Counted from the stretch's first letter, positions 11,576 through 23,325 are shown. The stretch is 64,000 nucleotides of DNA from Epiperipatus broadwayi (GCA_028023455.1 JAQFVV010000254.1:560001-624000); one strand, 5' to 3'. Made by a program: numbers and translations. The notes: generated from the sequence alone by a model not told the origin.

Positions 11576-13048
11576 AAATATTTACAGTTTTCAAACAAAT
11601 TAAGATTTTTTTTTATTTTGGTCACTAAACAGGCAAAATGATTGGTAAATATTTTTAAATAACAGATAAAACAAAATGAAAAAGACAGCAAATTTTTATG
11701 GTTCATCAGACAGTAGACCTGGTAAGTAATTCATTGTTCAATCTTCTTATATGTAGAAGCTATTGTAGGGAACAGAAAATTTAATTATGGAACAATTGTG
11801 TAAGATATACCAAGATATTTGTCTACAAAGCAATTTTTGAAATGATGACTAAAATATCCATATCCAATTTTCCTTCAAGCAGCTATTGATTTCTAGAATG
11901 CATATTTTTCATTTAACTCATCACTTTCCTTAAGATCTTGGTCTGAGTAGAGGTTGATCTTCTTTCAGCATATTTTACCTTATTGTTTGATGATCTTTTT
12001 TGGCTTGTTTTTGTTGTTTTTTATTATTAATTTGAATTTTTTCTTGTTCCTTGCTCCAATTTTTCATTCCTTACTTTTTAATTTCTTAAGTAATTCATCT
12101 GACTTCCACTAAAAGTTGCTACTTATATTTTTGCAGTACTAATTTAAAATTATTGAAAAGCTGAGATTTGTACTGCTTCAAAATATATTCTTTAATAATA
12201 TTCAAAAAAATATAAATAAATAAAAAAATTACATTTTATAAATTAAAAAAAAATTATCATACAGCAGTACCCGTTTTTCTGTCCCAGAGTGCCATCTGTG
12301 ATCAAATTTATTAACAACATATCTTTGGGTTACATTGGAAGCATAACCATTTTATTGTTTACTTTTTTAATTCTTTCTGAATTTTGATATGGTACAGTAT
12401 TTTGTGTAATAAAATGTTTTCAAAGTGTAAAGCAAAAGTTTCATGAAATTTAAAAAAAATTGTAAATTATTTTGCCTAAACAATAAATAAAATGAAAGTT
12501 ATCAATTTAAAAGTAGTAAAAGAAAGCATCAGAAAATGTACAAATCGAAGACTTTAACTGAAAATCTAAAATGGGTGGTGACAAATGGAGGTGAGTGCAG
12601 ATTCCAAAGTCAATATGGACTTAAATATATCAAAACAATTAGGTCATAATCTCTGGATAGTAAAGCTGCTGTTATGTTTTCTTAGTGGGAAGATGAGTAG
12701 ACTGATGGAAAAAGATATCCAAATCATGTTTAATTGTAATAAAAGTTCCAATATTTATTCATTCTAGACAAGCCATGACCAGTAATCCTAATGATATTCT
12801 TTGAAAAGATGTGAAATTAATGTCCTTCATTTTGATATATTCCAAAAAAACTCTTGAGCTGAGTCAAGCCACTATGAAGAGGTATAACCATTTCAATATA
12901 TTCTAACATAATAGCACTGAGTTAACTTTTGCTGAATTTTTACCAGAATCATACTTCAAAATTAATTAACTATGTCTGGAGCAGAATGAATATATAGTTT
13001 ATAAAATTATATGCAAATTATTATAGCAAGAAATGTAAATTACAAATG

Positions 13049-13228
13049 TCAGATGTTCCATTTTTTGTTAAAGGGATGCAAGACTCCTCCCTGAAGATTA
13101 AATTTGAGTCTCTTGAAATAACCCATGCTTCCTTGAACTTTCTCTTTACGATCATTTTTTTCTGTGCAGATGGTCTTAATGTTAAGAGAGGAAAACATAT
13201 ATCTTGTAGCAAGCTCATAATTCAGGAA
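13049..13228 (-). pseudogene. PLE-2 left copy, GIY-YIG C-terminus
   Basis: The minus frame reads LMSHFFLNYELATRYMF, SSLNIKTICTEKNDRKEKVQ and then YFKRLKFNLQGGVLHPFNKK followed by WNI. This matches the end of a PLE GIY-YIG nuclease (EH.L..H.LATGH.F, ...I..E....RK.KI.EA, ...N...G..L...WN). The catalytic N-terminal half of the domain and the whole RT are absent. The frame is open across the palindrome centre into the opposite arm, which is only a consequence of the inverted structure. Confidence 0.65.
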
Positions 13229-13400
13229 AAAATGACTCATGAGCTTACTATAGGATATATATTTTCCCATTCTAGCATTAAGACCGGTTGCACAAAGAGG
13301 GATGATCATAAAAGAAAGTTCAAGAAGATATGAGTTATTGCAAGAGACATGAATTAATAAACAGAAAGTAGGCATGTGTCCCTGGCATAGTTAGGATATA
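13228..13400 (+). pseudogene. PLE-2 right copy, GIY-YIG C-terminus
   Basis: The plus frame reads KMTHELTIGYIFSHSSIKTG then CTKRDDHKRKFKKI and a stop. It continues after the stop as VIARDMN and further stops. It is the inverted partner of the copy at 13049-13228 and more decayed. No nuclease or RT catalytic motif remains. Confidence 0.6.
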
Positions 13401-13512
13401 TATTTATGGTTATACCTTTTCATAGTAGCTTGATACAGCTCAAGTTTTTTTGAATATATAAAAAAGGAGAACATTAATTTCACATCCTTTCAGAGTACTT
13501 CATTAGTATAAT

Positions 13513-13959
13513 GAAAAGAGTTTAATGTTAAATAACTTTGACATATGTAACTGATAGAAAAATTGACTATAAGTTTGTCCCATATCAATTTTATATTTCT
13601 CTTGTGACACTACATCTTATATTTTTTTGATGTTTAATACTGTAAAAGTCATTTAATATTGTTTGTCAAAGTTCCTGCAAGTGATTTAAGAAATAACTTG
13701 CATCAATTCCATGTGGCACCACAATTGGATCCCCACCCCCATCCTAGTAATTAGTAAAAAAAAACTTATATAAGCTGCTTAAATACTCTATGGGATTTTA
13801 CCTAATATCTTCTCAGAATATTTTCATATGTATAAATTCATTTGCTTCTTGGGATTCCTACTTCTGGTATAACTGCTGATATTCTGAATCTTGCTATGAG
13901 AATATGACTGTTTTTAAGATCTTTTCCAGTCAAAAATTTGTATTGGCAACTGTGCTTCT
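13513..13959. other. AT-rich spacer
   Basis: No supported feature. A short C-rich patch lies near 13729-13743. Confidence 0.35.
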
Positions 13960-14680
13960 TATTTTATAACTTCTTTTTCCATTCCTAATAATATTATTTA
14001 TACTGTTTTTTACTTATAATATTTCTTAATTTTGGCATTCACATTGTCTGGTGTTTTTAACTATTTTCCTAAATCTAACAACTCCACATGATATTTTTTA
14101 TGCTCTATTGACTTCTCTACAACATTTCTTATGACTCCCTCATGATTTTCTTGTTCATTTTTAAAATCTCTTTATTAATTCTTGTCTGGATTTTAATTTG
14201 GTCTTATATTTCTTTTTTTTTCTTTTATCATTTTCAGATTTTACGTTTCTTCATTTAGATTATCTAAATGACATTGTTTGCACTATTTATTCTTAATTTT
14301 TATTTTTTTCATATTTGTTTCTGTGATTTTGAAATAGTCTTCAATCCTTTCCTTTCTCTTTTTTATTAGTTTCTCTTCTTTTTTTTCATGTTTTTATTTT
14401 CTGTATTTCTCAAACATTTCTTAAGTTGTTTTTCTTTAATTGACACTTTCTTCATTTTTTAAAAATATTTTTTGCCATTTTCCTGCTATTTTGTTTCTTA
14501 TTTTCTGCTATTTTTTTACAAATATTTTTTTTTACACTTGCTTTGATTTTTCTCCAACTTTTTGACAATCTTTTTATTTCTCTGATTAGTATAGTAATCT
14601 TTTTTTAGCAACGTTTTTTCAATTTTCTTAATTTTTTTTTTTACATTTCTTACCAACTGTAATATATTTTTTTGTCATTT
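13960..14680 (-). other. Strongly T-rich stretch, possible decayed minus-strand coding or LINE ORF1 relic
   Basis: The plus strand is overwhelmingly T and C for about 700 bp. Read on the minus strand it is A/G-rich and would encode K/E/N-rich peptide, as in coiled-coil ORF1 proteins of LINEs. There are many stops and no recognisable motif. A simple low-complexity origin is equally possible. The sequence 14681-15892 has nothing further I can support. Confidence 0.2.
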
Positions 14681-15892
14681 CAGTTTACACTAATTTAATA
14701 TTCTGGATTATTACATTTGACCAATTTTTTGCACCCATGAGTCCATTTATAATTCTTCTATAGATGATTCTTTTTTATAGGCACTTAACACTAATTATCT
14801 AAATTGTTTTTTAAGATAGGTAAATATTATATTTTACACTATATCAATCATTATATCACTATTGGTTCTGCCTCTTCTTAACTTTTTGTGAGAAATACAT
14901 CACTAACAAGTAGCCTATGGAGATTGAAACTGGTCTGACAGATACAAATAAATCCTTTTTTAAATATATTGATACATGTTTGGGGTGCATAGGTTCAAAG
15001 TCACAACTAGATGCACATAAGTACATAACTAATGTTAAACCATAATGTTTTAGTCATCAGTTTGGTTATAACATTTTACATGAAAGTGTCTGATGTTCCT
15101 ATATATCCAAAATGAGTTGCTTATCACACATGGTGTTAAAATTGTTCTGCCTGAACATAATGTTATTTGTGATGAAGATTACAAATGTTTTGCAAAGTTG
15201 ACTATCAAAGATTCTAATTAGACCTTTGTATGGCTATATTTTGTAGCATTGTTGTTTATATTTTTATATTTTATTGTTCAATAATTTGTATATTGCAACT
15301 GAAAATGAATAATACAATGATTTTAATTTTTCTTGCATTTTAGCATATACTAGTAATGAATATTTCTCTCAAATGGATGTCCTTCCATGTAAATATTTGA
15401 CAATCATCTTTGCACAGTTAATCATTTGATCAATGAAAACTGTTAATTATGACTGGTTTTAATATTCCATTTTTAAGACTGAACTCTTTCTTTCTTCTCT
15501 TGCTTCAATTCTCAAACATAATGCTCAACTATGATTATTTATGTTTTATCTTGGTACATTTAAAAGTTTTCAGATCTATACATTGGGCAGATAGTATAAT
15601 AAAAATTATATGCATGGATCAACTGCCAATTTATGCTATAAAAATGAGACTGGTGGTATAATTAATTATAGCAAGTAATCTTATCATTACCTGGTGTAAT
15701 CCTGTGCTGCTAATTTTATGTAGTCCAAATGCTGATTAGTAGTTTGAATGAAGTACATTTACAAATCTTAGTTGCTAAAGTTAGCATAGAAACACAAGAT
15801 CACAGTAGATGTCACTGTAATCAAAATATGAGAATGCAGGGAATAAAGAAATATTATGACTTCAACAAAAACAATAACAAAGGTTAGTAGAT

Positions 15893-16024
15893 AACATAGT
15901 GTTTTGCAAGGTATTATTCTCCACTCTTCTTCAAGTCTTTCTGGCCTTTCAATTTTAGTGCAGGAATAGAACTTGCATCTTTAGATTCTTGACTATCAAA
16001 TTTTAAGGCAGTATTACTAAAAGT
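15893..16024 (-). repeat. Fragment of the tRNA-like plus hammerhead-like module (3' part of PLE-6 type)
   Basis: The minus strand matches the 3' region of the element at 62.8-62.95 kb: TACTGCCTTAAAATTTGATAGTC, AGAATCTAAAGATGCAAG, then AGGCCAGAAAGACTTGAAG and a GGAGAATAATACCTTGCAAAAC segment, in the same order and spacing. The box-A part of the tRNA-like region is missing, so the copy is truncated. This second copy shows that the module is a dispersed repeat. Confidence 0.55.
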
Positions 16025-16065
16025 TGTTTATTTGAAAAAGTTTAAGTTTAAAATAAAAATAATGT

Positions 16066-16265
16066 TCAATAACTGAAATACAGGCTTATTATATACCTAT
16101 ATCAATATATGTAATATATAGGGTATATGAGCACAGACTTTCACACCATCCATCTCTCACCACTCTATATCATCTCATATACCATCCATCCAATTGAAAA
16201 TCTGAAGAGAGAGAGAGAGTGGTGGGTGGTGTGAAAGTCTGCGCTCATATACCCTATATATTAAA
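16066..16265. repeat. Repeat family A, palindromic copy
   Basis: It begins with AATAACTGAAATACAGGCTT, shared with the copy at 16853. It then forms an inverted repeat: AATATATAGGGTATATGAGC with ACAGACTTTCACACC at about 16112-16154 pairs with the complementary block at 16221-16262. The centre holds a GA-rich run (16205-16222) and CCATCCATCCAATTG. Confidence 0.6.
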
Positions 16266-16852
16266 AATAATGTTTAATAAATTAGAAAAGAAACTAGCAA
16301 TAACTTAATATGTAAATTAACTATTTACAACTTATATTATGAATGCAAATAACAAATTATACCTAAATTTTAATTATGTAAACTTTAAATTAAACATAGC
16401 TCAATGTATATGCAAGCAAAGGGAATTGATAAATTAGTTTCACTCTGAATTACCAACAATGTTGACAAAGTTATGCTTATAAGCATCAGAGCTCCCAAGA
16501 ATAGATGGATTCATTCTATTCTCAATCCTTTGTTCAACATTTAGAGTGCTTTTAAATCACAGCCTGGTGATGGGCAATTTACTCTCTTTGTTTAGAAATT
16601 TTAATTATAAATAGAGAACTATTAGATCAGCAACACAAAATACTGTCAGGATCCAAATACTAATATTAATTTATTGGTTTAACCATTAAATTACTATTTA
16701 AAGCTACAAAAATGACAAGATTAAATGAATATTTATTTATTTAAAAGATGTTCCGATAAGGCATTCATCATTGAAAAAAAGGAATCACATAACAAATATA
16801 TGACATTTGTAATTAAAGAATATAAATAAAAATTCATATCTTACGTAGGGTT

Positions 16853-17095
16853 TTAATAACTGAAACACAGGCTTATTATATACCTAAGTCTATATATGTA
16901 ATATATAGGGTATATGATAGCATATATGTGTGGAGATGGTAATCTGGATCAACTGATGATTGCTGGTTTAGCATGAAATACGTATAATGGCGATTTATTT
17001 TTTCAACATATGTGTGTTCAAGTGTATCAGTGTTATGAAATAGAGTGGAGAGTGATGTGAAAGTCTGTGCTCATATACCCTAGAGTTTTTAAAAG
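16853..17095 (+). repeat. Repeat family A copy
   Basis: Same 5' start as the 16066 copy, then the full core in plus orientation: TAATCTGGATCAACTGATGA, AGCATGAAATACGTATAATG, GTGTATCAGTGTTATGAAAT, GTGAAAGTCTGTGCTCATAT. The sequence from 16266 to 16852 and from 17096 to 17714 holds no other feature I can support. Confidence 0.65.
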
Positions 17096-17714
17096 GCTAT
17101 AATTTTATAATGTGTGAAAGCTAAATCATGTAATAGATGAAAAAAAATCATTCACCCCCTATATTTACTACTTTAAATTTTAGGCTTGAATTTGGAGATA
17201 TATTTTTTTACAATAGTTGTTCATTTTTTCTATTTGTTTTTCTAGCAATGAGTTTTTTTCACAGTATTTTTAAATCCAAAAATAGGTAATTGAAAATTAT
17301 GTTTTGTCTATTAATTTTTTATAAAAAATTTGAGTTACTTCTTAGTTCAGAATTTAGAGAAGGTGGTTTCAATGAATGATATATAATAAATACAAAAACA
17401 TTAATATTTCAAGTATCAGAAAAGACTTTTTGACTTAAGCAATTATTATTTCAAAAACACCACTCATTATTACCTATAGAATAGGGCTGGCAGATTCTAC
17501 ATCCAGAAGCTTGTCATCTTGCTGATCTTCTCCAGCAGATTAACTCTTTTTTTTTTTTTTGGTTTCTCTTTACTTAACTAAGTATAATTCCTACTGAAAA
17601 AATTACTCAGCTAATTTAAAACTGACTTCAATCCTTACATATGAGTTGTTTATAGAAAATAAAATAACTATATATTATTTTCTGTGATATTTAATACAAG
17701 TATATTATATATAA

Positions 17715-17882
17715 TTGTATAATGGGAGATGATGACCTGGACTAATTTATGAGTGCTGTTTGGTGAAATACGTATATTAACGGACATTATCACATATATG
17801 CGGTCATGAGTGTCGGTTGTATAAGATAGAGTGGATGACTAAATGGAGTTTGAAAATCTGGGTTCAAATTCCCCCTAATTAT
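17715..17882 (+). repeat. Repeat family A copy
   Basis: It contains GGGAGATGATGACCTGGACT, TGAAATACGTATATTAACGG, and ends with GTTTGAAAATCTGGGTTCAA followed by ATTCC, which resembles a tRNA box B (GGTTCAAATTCC). The stretch 17883-18505 holds only homopolymer runs (poly-A 18315-18332). Confidence 0.6.
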
Positions 17883-18505
17883 ATTGTTTTCTGTTTATAC
17901 AAATATTTACAAACATGTTACATTAAATTTTATATAATTGCAAATTAGCTAATTTAGAAACAAAAAAATAGTCTGTCTGCAAAGGTAAGTTAAGACATTA
18001 ATCATTAACTTTTACTTAATCTTATAATTATTATACTTAAGATGGACTTTGATTAAAAACTATAGAAATATAAATTTAGAAGTAGTCTATTTTATTCAAG
18101 AAAATATAAAAACATATTTAAAAATATTCAAAATAAAATTTAATATAACACAACTATATATATTATTATTGTTGTTATTTATAATCAAACCAGTTAATTT
18201 AATCACCATAATTAACTGAGATCAGATTTCTTAATGTATATATTGTGACCCTGTACTATTGCAAATTATCTTCATGAAGTACTTTAGCTTAAGAATTTAA
18301 GCTATTCTGTTCTAAAAAAAAAAAAAAAAAAAGATAGAAATAATAAATAAAAAGAGAGAGAAGATAATAACTTTATTTTATGTAAATTAGATTATGTAAC
18401 TCTTATGCATTAATATTTTACTTTATTTGATTCATTATAAGTTTCAAATACATTTGATAATTTAAAAGCTGTTATAAAGATATAATTTTAGTGTTAAAAG
18501 TTGTC

Positions 18506-18614
18506 AAGCGTTGTTAGCCGGGAGGTCATCGCAGCAGCCTTGCAAGCAAGTAGTTGGTTGCGGACGGTTGTGGGTTCACGTCCCGGCCGATGCTATGACA
18601 TATGAAAAAAAATG
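18506..18614 (+). repeat. tRNA-derived SINE with short A-rich tail
   Basis: A tRNA-like body runs from 18506 to 18593. It is GC-rich in an AT-rich context, has an anticodon-arm-like CTTGCAAGCAAG and a box-B-like GGGTTCACGTCCC (18572-18584), with GCCGGGA near the start complementary to TCCCGGC near the end. It is followed by CGATGCTATGACATATG and a run of A. The same GATGCTATGACA(C/T)ATGA tail occurs at 61.26 kb, and related tails at 35.08 kb and 45.81 kb. No canonical acceptor stem for a functional tRNA is visible. Confidence 0.65.
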
Positions 18615-19479
18615 TATAATTTAGATTAAAGGTTACTATTTAATTTATGTATACTTTAGAAAGAAAAAAAGGTAAATAGAATGGATTTTATAGTTAAAGT
18701 TTAAAAATATTAACAAATAGTTTGAGTATTAAAATACAATTATTTAACTGTCTGTATAGTAACAACTAATCATCTGGTTAAGTTTTTTTTATTTAGATTT
18801 TAAAAAAGTGTCTGAATAAATTAATTTATTTAAATAATATTCAATTGTTTAAAGAAATGTAAGTTAATTATCAGGAAAAATTTAATTTAGAAAAATGTAA
18901 ATTCCTGTATACGTGAGTATGTGTGTGTAAAAATCCATGTGCACATGCATATCTTTATAATTATGGTGGTGGCAAAAGAAATTCGTTACTGTTTATCATA
19001 CCATGAAAGAAGTACATTGCATTTCACTCTACAAGAATAGAGTAGATCAGATCATGTCAATAATGATTTGGTGATAAATACTTGCTAAATAAAAGATTAA
19101 AGAAAAGACAAAGATTCTACTACATGCTACTTTAAGTGTAAAATATTTATTACTCAGAGAATATATTTTAATAAAGGGAAGTGTGTGTTTTTAAAAGTGC
19201 TGCATAGGAATGAATGAAGTATTTCCCATTCCTAGTTTATTCTTTATTTTATAATTATGCATTTATTATTGCTTTGAAATTTCCTTTTATTTTAATGCAT
19301 GTCTCTGTAGTAAAGAGTGAAAGATAACTAATGATCATTGAGATTAGCTGAATGTATCATTTAGTCTCATTAGTTTTTTTTATTTGGTTAGAATTGCCAC
19401 TCAACTTTAGGGGCTGGTAATAGTAATTCTAACTCTCCTCTATTTATTTTGGTTAGTATATTCCCAGTTAATTTTTAAT
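18615..19479. other. AT-rich spacer
   Basis: No supported feature. Confidence 0.4.
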
Positions 19480-19800
19480 ATTGGCATCAGTATGTGATTT
19501 GGGCTTTCCATCATCATATTTTCAATGGTATGGATGGCTGAAGAGTTGGAGTAGATTGAAACCTGTCCATTGAAGTATGAAGATTTGCTATCTTAATATT
19601 AATTGAGCACTTTTATATATATATGGGAGATGATAATCTGGATCAACTGAGTGCTTGTTCAGCACAAAATATGTGTATTGGTGGTTGTTTATATTTTCTA
19701 CATCTGTGTGGTCATGTGTATCAGTGGTATGAGATAGTGTGGATAGTTAAAGGGTGCTTGTAATTTTGAGTTCAAATCTTCTATATTTATATAATTAACA
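19480..19800 (+). repeat. Repeat family A, long copy
   Basis: The 5' part (CCATCATCATATTTTCAATG, AAGAGTTGGAGTAGATTGAA) is followed by a segment that also occurs reversed in the 37 kb copy (TTGAAGTATGAAGATTTGCT), then the core: GATAATCTGGATCAACTGAG, GTGGTCATGTGTATCAGTGG, and the end TTTTGAGTTCAAATC. From 19801 to 20954 I see no other feature. Confidence 0.65.
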
Positions 19801-20954
19801 ATACAATTGTGCTAAACATGTAATCTGGATTGCATTTGTCATTATCTGAATAAGAAATCTTATTTTTAAGGCCTTACAAGCAACAACAAAATTTGATCCA
19901 ATAAAAATTAAAAATATAATTTAAGATATGAAAGTGGATTCTTCCATTTGAAGAGTAGTAGCTCGTATGACCATAAAGAATAAAAAAAGCACATGATTGA
20001 GAATCAGCGCATTTTAAACTATCTGATTTAGGTGACATGGTGAAGATAAGCTATACTATTTTTTCCACAAGTAAACAATAACTGTCTTTACATTAACAAA
20101 GACTGATAAAAAACTTCCCTTATTTGTTGTACTTATGACCAAAAAAAAAAAATTGAATAATCTTTTGTCATTTTCTATTTTGAGAAAAAATACACATTCA
20201 GATAGATTCTTAAGACTTTAATCTCATCATCATTCAGTTCAGACTTTTTATAGCAAAAACTTCTTTTTACTAAATAAGTTAAATACACAGATAAATTCTA
20301 CTTAGAAAAATAAATAAATTATATAAGCAATGCCTTGAGAATTCTGGTTACAATAAAGGAATTATAAATAAAGTCTTGTTCTAACTCCAAAACAATGATA
20401 AAAAATGAGACCAAAAACCATTATCTTTAGAGCTTGTGTTAAAAAATTGCAAATATTTATTGCATATATTTAAATTCTATAATATAAAATCTCCATATAT
20501 TATTAATCAAAACATTCTATTTAAATTTAAAAACATATTCTTTCTTGAAACCTATGGATCAATTACATGGGGTTGGTAGAGTTTTCTAATGTGGATATAA
20601 ATAATTATGATATCAGAACTAAGAGAAATAAATATACTAACATGGCAAAATAGTACAAACTATCACCAGTAATCTCACTCTTTGTTATTCGACAACAATT
20701 ACAATATAAACATTCAAAAATCAGGATCGCATCTAAATGTGAAACTCACTACCAAAAATATATAGAGAAAAGCCATTGACTTTCTTACAACATCTCAATT
20801 ATTTTCCATTTAGAAATTTTTTAAAAAATACATTAATCAAATGTCTGTTAATTTAATAGTGCATTATTCTCTATTTTTTTTAAAATTTTTTCATTCTTTC
20901 TCTTGGCTGGATTGGCAACTTTTTAAAATAACAGTTTTTACAATTTGATAGGAG

Positions 20955-21335
20955 TTATGATTTTAAAACAATAGCAAACTTTCCATGCATTACTGCCACC
21001 CAGTGCAAGTCTTAGTAATTAATGGATGCAAAAAAGATTTGTGTGTAAAATTTCTATCTAGCGCCTACTCATCCAATATCACCACACTAGGTTGCAGCTT
21101 GTGGCTTTCATCAGTAAGGATCCTTGGATCTATATGCAGTGCTCTCAAAGCCGAGGCTCCTCACTAACAAAAGCCACAAGCTAGCAACTAGTCTGAGGAT
21201 ATTGAATTGGTAAACATTAGATAGGGATTTTATGCACAAACTTTCTTTCATCAATTGATTATTAAGATTTGTATTGTCTGGCATTACTGTATGGAGAGTT
21301 TGCTATTGTTTTAACAACTTGCGTAAGCATAAAAA
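20955..21335. repeat. Hairpin element, family B
   Basis: An imperfect palindrome. The left arm has GCCACCCAGTGCAAGTCTTA, AAATTTCTATCTAGCGCCTA, CTCATCCAATATCACC and GCTTGTGGCTTTCATCAGTA. The right arm carries their complements in reverse order (AAAGCCACAAGCTAG, CTGAGGATATTGAATTGG, TAGATAGGGATTTTATGC). The centre has CCTTGGATC. Related copies lie at 35.69-36.23 kb and 50.46-50.63 kb. No coding content. Confidence 0.7.
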
Positions 21336-21505
21336 ATCATGTTCGTGTGATGTTTTAAAGGGGTGATCTTGTTGGAACATTGTTACAAATACTACTGTTA
21401 ATTACACATGGATGAACTCAGATTATTGATATATATATACAATCTTTAAGTGTCCATATATATTCAATGGACCATTAGTAGGAATGGATTTCCATTCTTG
21501 CTATT

Positions 21506-21600
21506 AAAAGGTGTGAAGGTTGCCTTGACAGCAGTTAGAAATACTGGTTGCTATATTTACTGTGAATGTTTAGGTGGTTACTGGTTGGAAACTAATTATA
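21506..21600 (+). repeat. Repeat family C copy
   Basis: GTTGCCTTGACAGCAGTTAG with a following TGGTTGCTATATTTACTG block matches segments at 36823-36900 and 40925-41010. A short perfect hairpin, GAATGCCC facing GGGCATTC, lies just downstream at 21640-21661. Confidence 0.5.
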
Positions 21601-21945
21601 TACATACACATACAAGAAACTTATATTATGATGGTTAGTGAATGCCCACAAATGGGCATTCCCTTCTTGGGTGTAATTTGGATTTTTTTCAGAAAATAAA
21701 TACATATTCAATTCAGTTGGCTATCCAATTATTATTTAATAGATGGTTACCTACAGATAAAACATAAAACCATCATCAGGAAGATGACAAACTAACTATT
21801 TATACTTGCTATTTTTAATGAATTCTTAATGTGAAGGTATTGGATCAATTTTTGTCTTATGGCAGTGCGTTTAGGAGTGGTTTACCTTTCACTTACATAT
21901 AAGTATATGTAAAAGAAGTCTTTAAATATTTTATTGCCGGTTGTA

Positions 21946-22198
21946 ATGGTCAGAAAACGTGTGACTCGTAAACATAGTGCAGAATTCGACCACCATACAG
22001 AACAGCAGCACCATCGATTAACGAAGCCACCCATGGTACTGAGTTCGAACATAGTTTATCGGTTCCACAATACAATCCACAAAACAACGCATCTGATGCG
22101 ACATTAATAAATATTTCCTTAGGCACGGTGGTCAGGGATATGCAAGAGACTCATGATTTTATTCTCGAGTTAGCCAATAACCAAACTAATATTAATTA
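21946..22198 (+). pseudogene. Unrecognised coding-like segment in two frames
   Basis: A 54-codon frame starts at 21946 (MVRKRVTRKHSAEFDHH, basic at the N-terminus). An overlapping frame open from 21978 to 22198 reads through TEFEHSLSVPQYNPQNN and LGTVVRDMQETHDFILELAN before TAA. The second frame has balanced composition unlike random AT-rich DNA. I do not recognise the protein. A frameshifted relic of a retroelement gag or of a gene exon is possible; no domain can be named. Confidence 0.3.
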
Positions 22199-22335
22199 AA
22201 CATTCATATTTACATAATCGAGGAAATATTATATAGAATGGGTATCGAATAAATGAAACGTAAATGCAGACATATAGTTTAAAATTATTTATTAAACATT
22301 TTAATAAAACAATCTAATAATATTTTATGGACTAA

Positions 22336-23325
22336 CAGCTTCAGTAGCGGGATTTGCAACATGATTATATTTTAAAGAATACATTTATTTATTTAGACAT
22401 TATTTTATATTGAGGATTTCAGTAGCGGTATTTCCGATACTGTAATGTTTACAAAAGGAATACATTTATTTGAAGGCGTAATCTAGCTACCTAAAATTCT
22501 CGAGTGAGTATTTCTAATGCATGCCTGGAGGGATTTATACCTTTGCAATGCAAGAGTCTAAAGTATGGGTTATAACAGTAATGGCAGACATATTTATTTA
22601 ATTACAATATTTATGTATAACTAAGGGCAAACATTTATTTGAGAGTGAATTATGAAGATAATGCAGAGGTGGAGTGATATATAGAATAATAAAATTAAGT
22701 GAAGGAACATGTGGTACGCTTTAGAAAGGCGATATGGAATGGCAGTATATCGAAACTGCAATGCCGTGAATGAGTTTATAAGAATGTCAGGCTGGTCTCT
22801 GCCATCGGCCCGATGAAGTAAGGTGTCACATAAGCATAACCAGAGACAAGCTGTCCATGTCGCAGTTTTGCCGGCTGGCTGCATGACATTGTCAAGTCCT
22901 ACGGGAGCACCCATTATGCCCGCTTGTGTAGGACGACTGGGGTTAATTTCAACCCTGAAGAATCCGGAAATTTCACGGCGGAATGGGTCATTGCGTCTCT
23001 AAAACGTAACACATGTATACTGTATAAACGGTTATGATGAGATTTAAATAGATTTTGACTTGGCCCTACATTACCAACATTTACTCAAGAACTCTGGCGA
23101 CTCTCAAAGAAATGGGATTTTCTAGAATTATTCATTAGATTTAATAAATCCAATATATATAAACTGGGAGTTATTACAACTAATATGCCAGCCATTTGCG
23201 AAGTAGTAGACCCTGCATTACAATAAATGATGCACTGAATGTGTGTCGATTTATATGAAAGTGAAGTTATTAAGGAAATGAGAATGTCAGGCTGGTCTAT
23301 GCCTCGACCCTATGAAGTACATATT
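22336..23325. repeat. Unclassified GC-richer region with tandem and spaced direct repeats
   Basis: Two 60-bp units in tandem (22336-22395 and 22414-22472) share TTCAGTAGCGG, ATTT and GAATACATTTATTT. About 500 bp apart, 22783-22822 and 23284-23321 share GAATGTCAGGCTGGTCT and C(C)GATGAAGTA / CTATGAAGTA. The stretch 22840-23020 is unusually GC-rich. A 97-codon minus-strand frame at 22621-22914 has no recognisable domain. This could be a decayed retroelement with the coding-like segment at 21946-22198, but that is inference. Confidence 0.4.

Larger units (their letters stand above)
12785..13512. mobile_element. Penelope-like palindrome: two 5'-truncated copies head to head (PLE-2)
   Basis: An imperfect inverted repeat is centred at about 13229. 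The inner arms are 13060-13222 and 13236-13400. The outer arms 12785-12890 and 13399-13510 also match (GATGTGAAATTAATGT and GAGCTG(A/T)(G/A)TCAAGC(C/T)ACTATGA landmarks). The left arm has about 165 bp (12890-13060) not present on the right. Each arm encodes the C-terminal GIY-YIG region pointing outward, so the two copies diverge from a shared 5' truncation point. Confidence 0.75.

Noticed and set aside
22621-22914. 97-codon minus-strand frame as a gene
   Set aside because: No domain, and most of the length is hydrophobic AT-derived sequence; only the first third is GC-rich.
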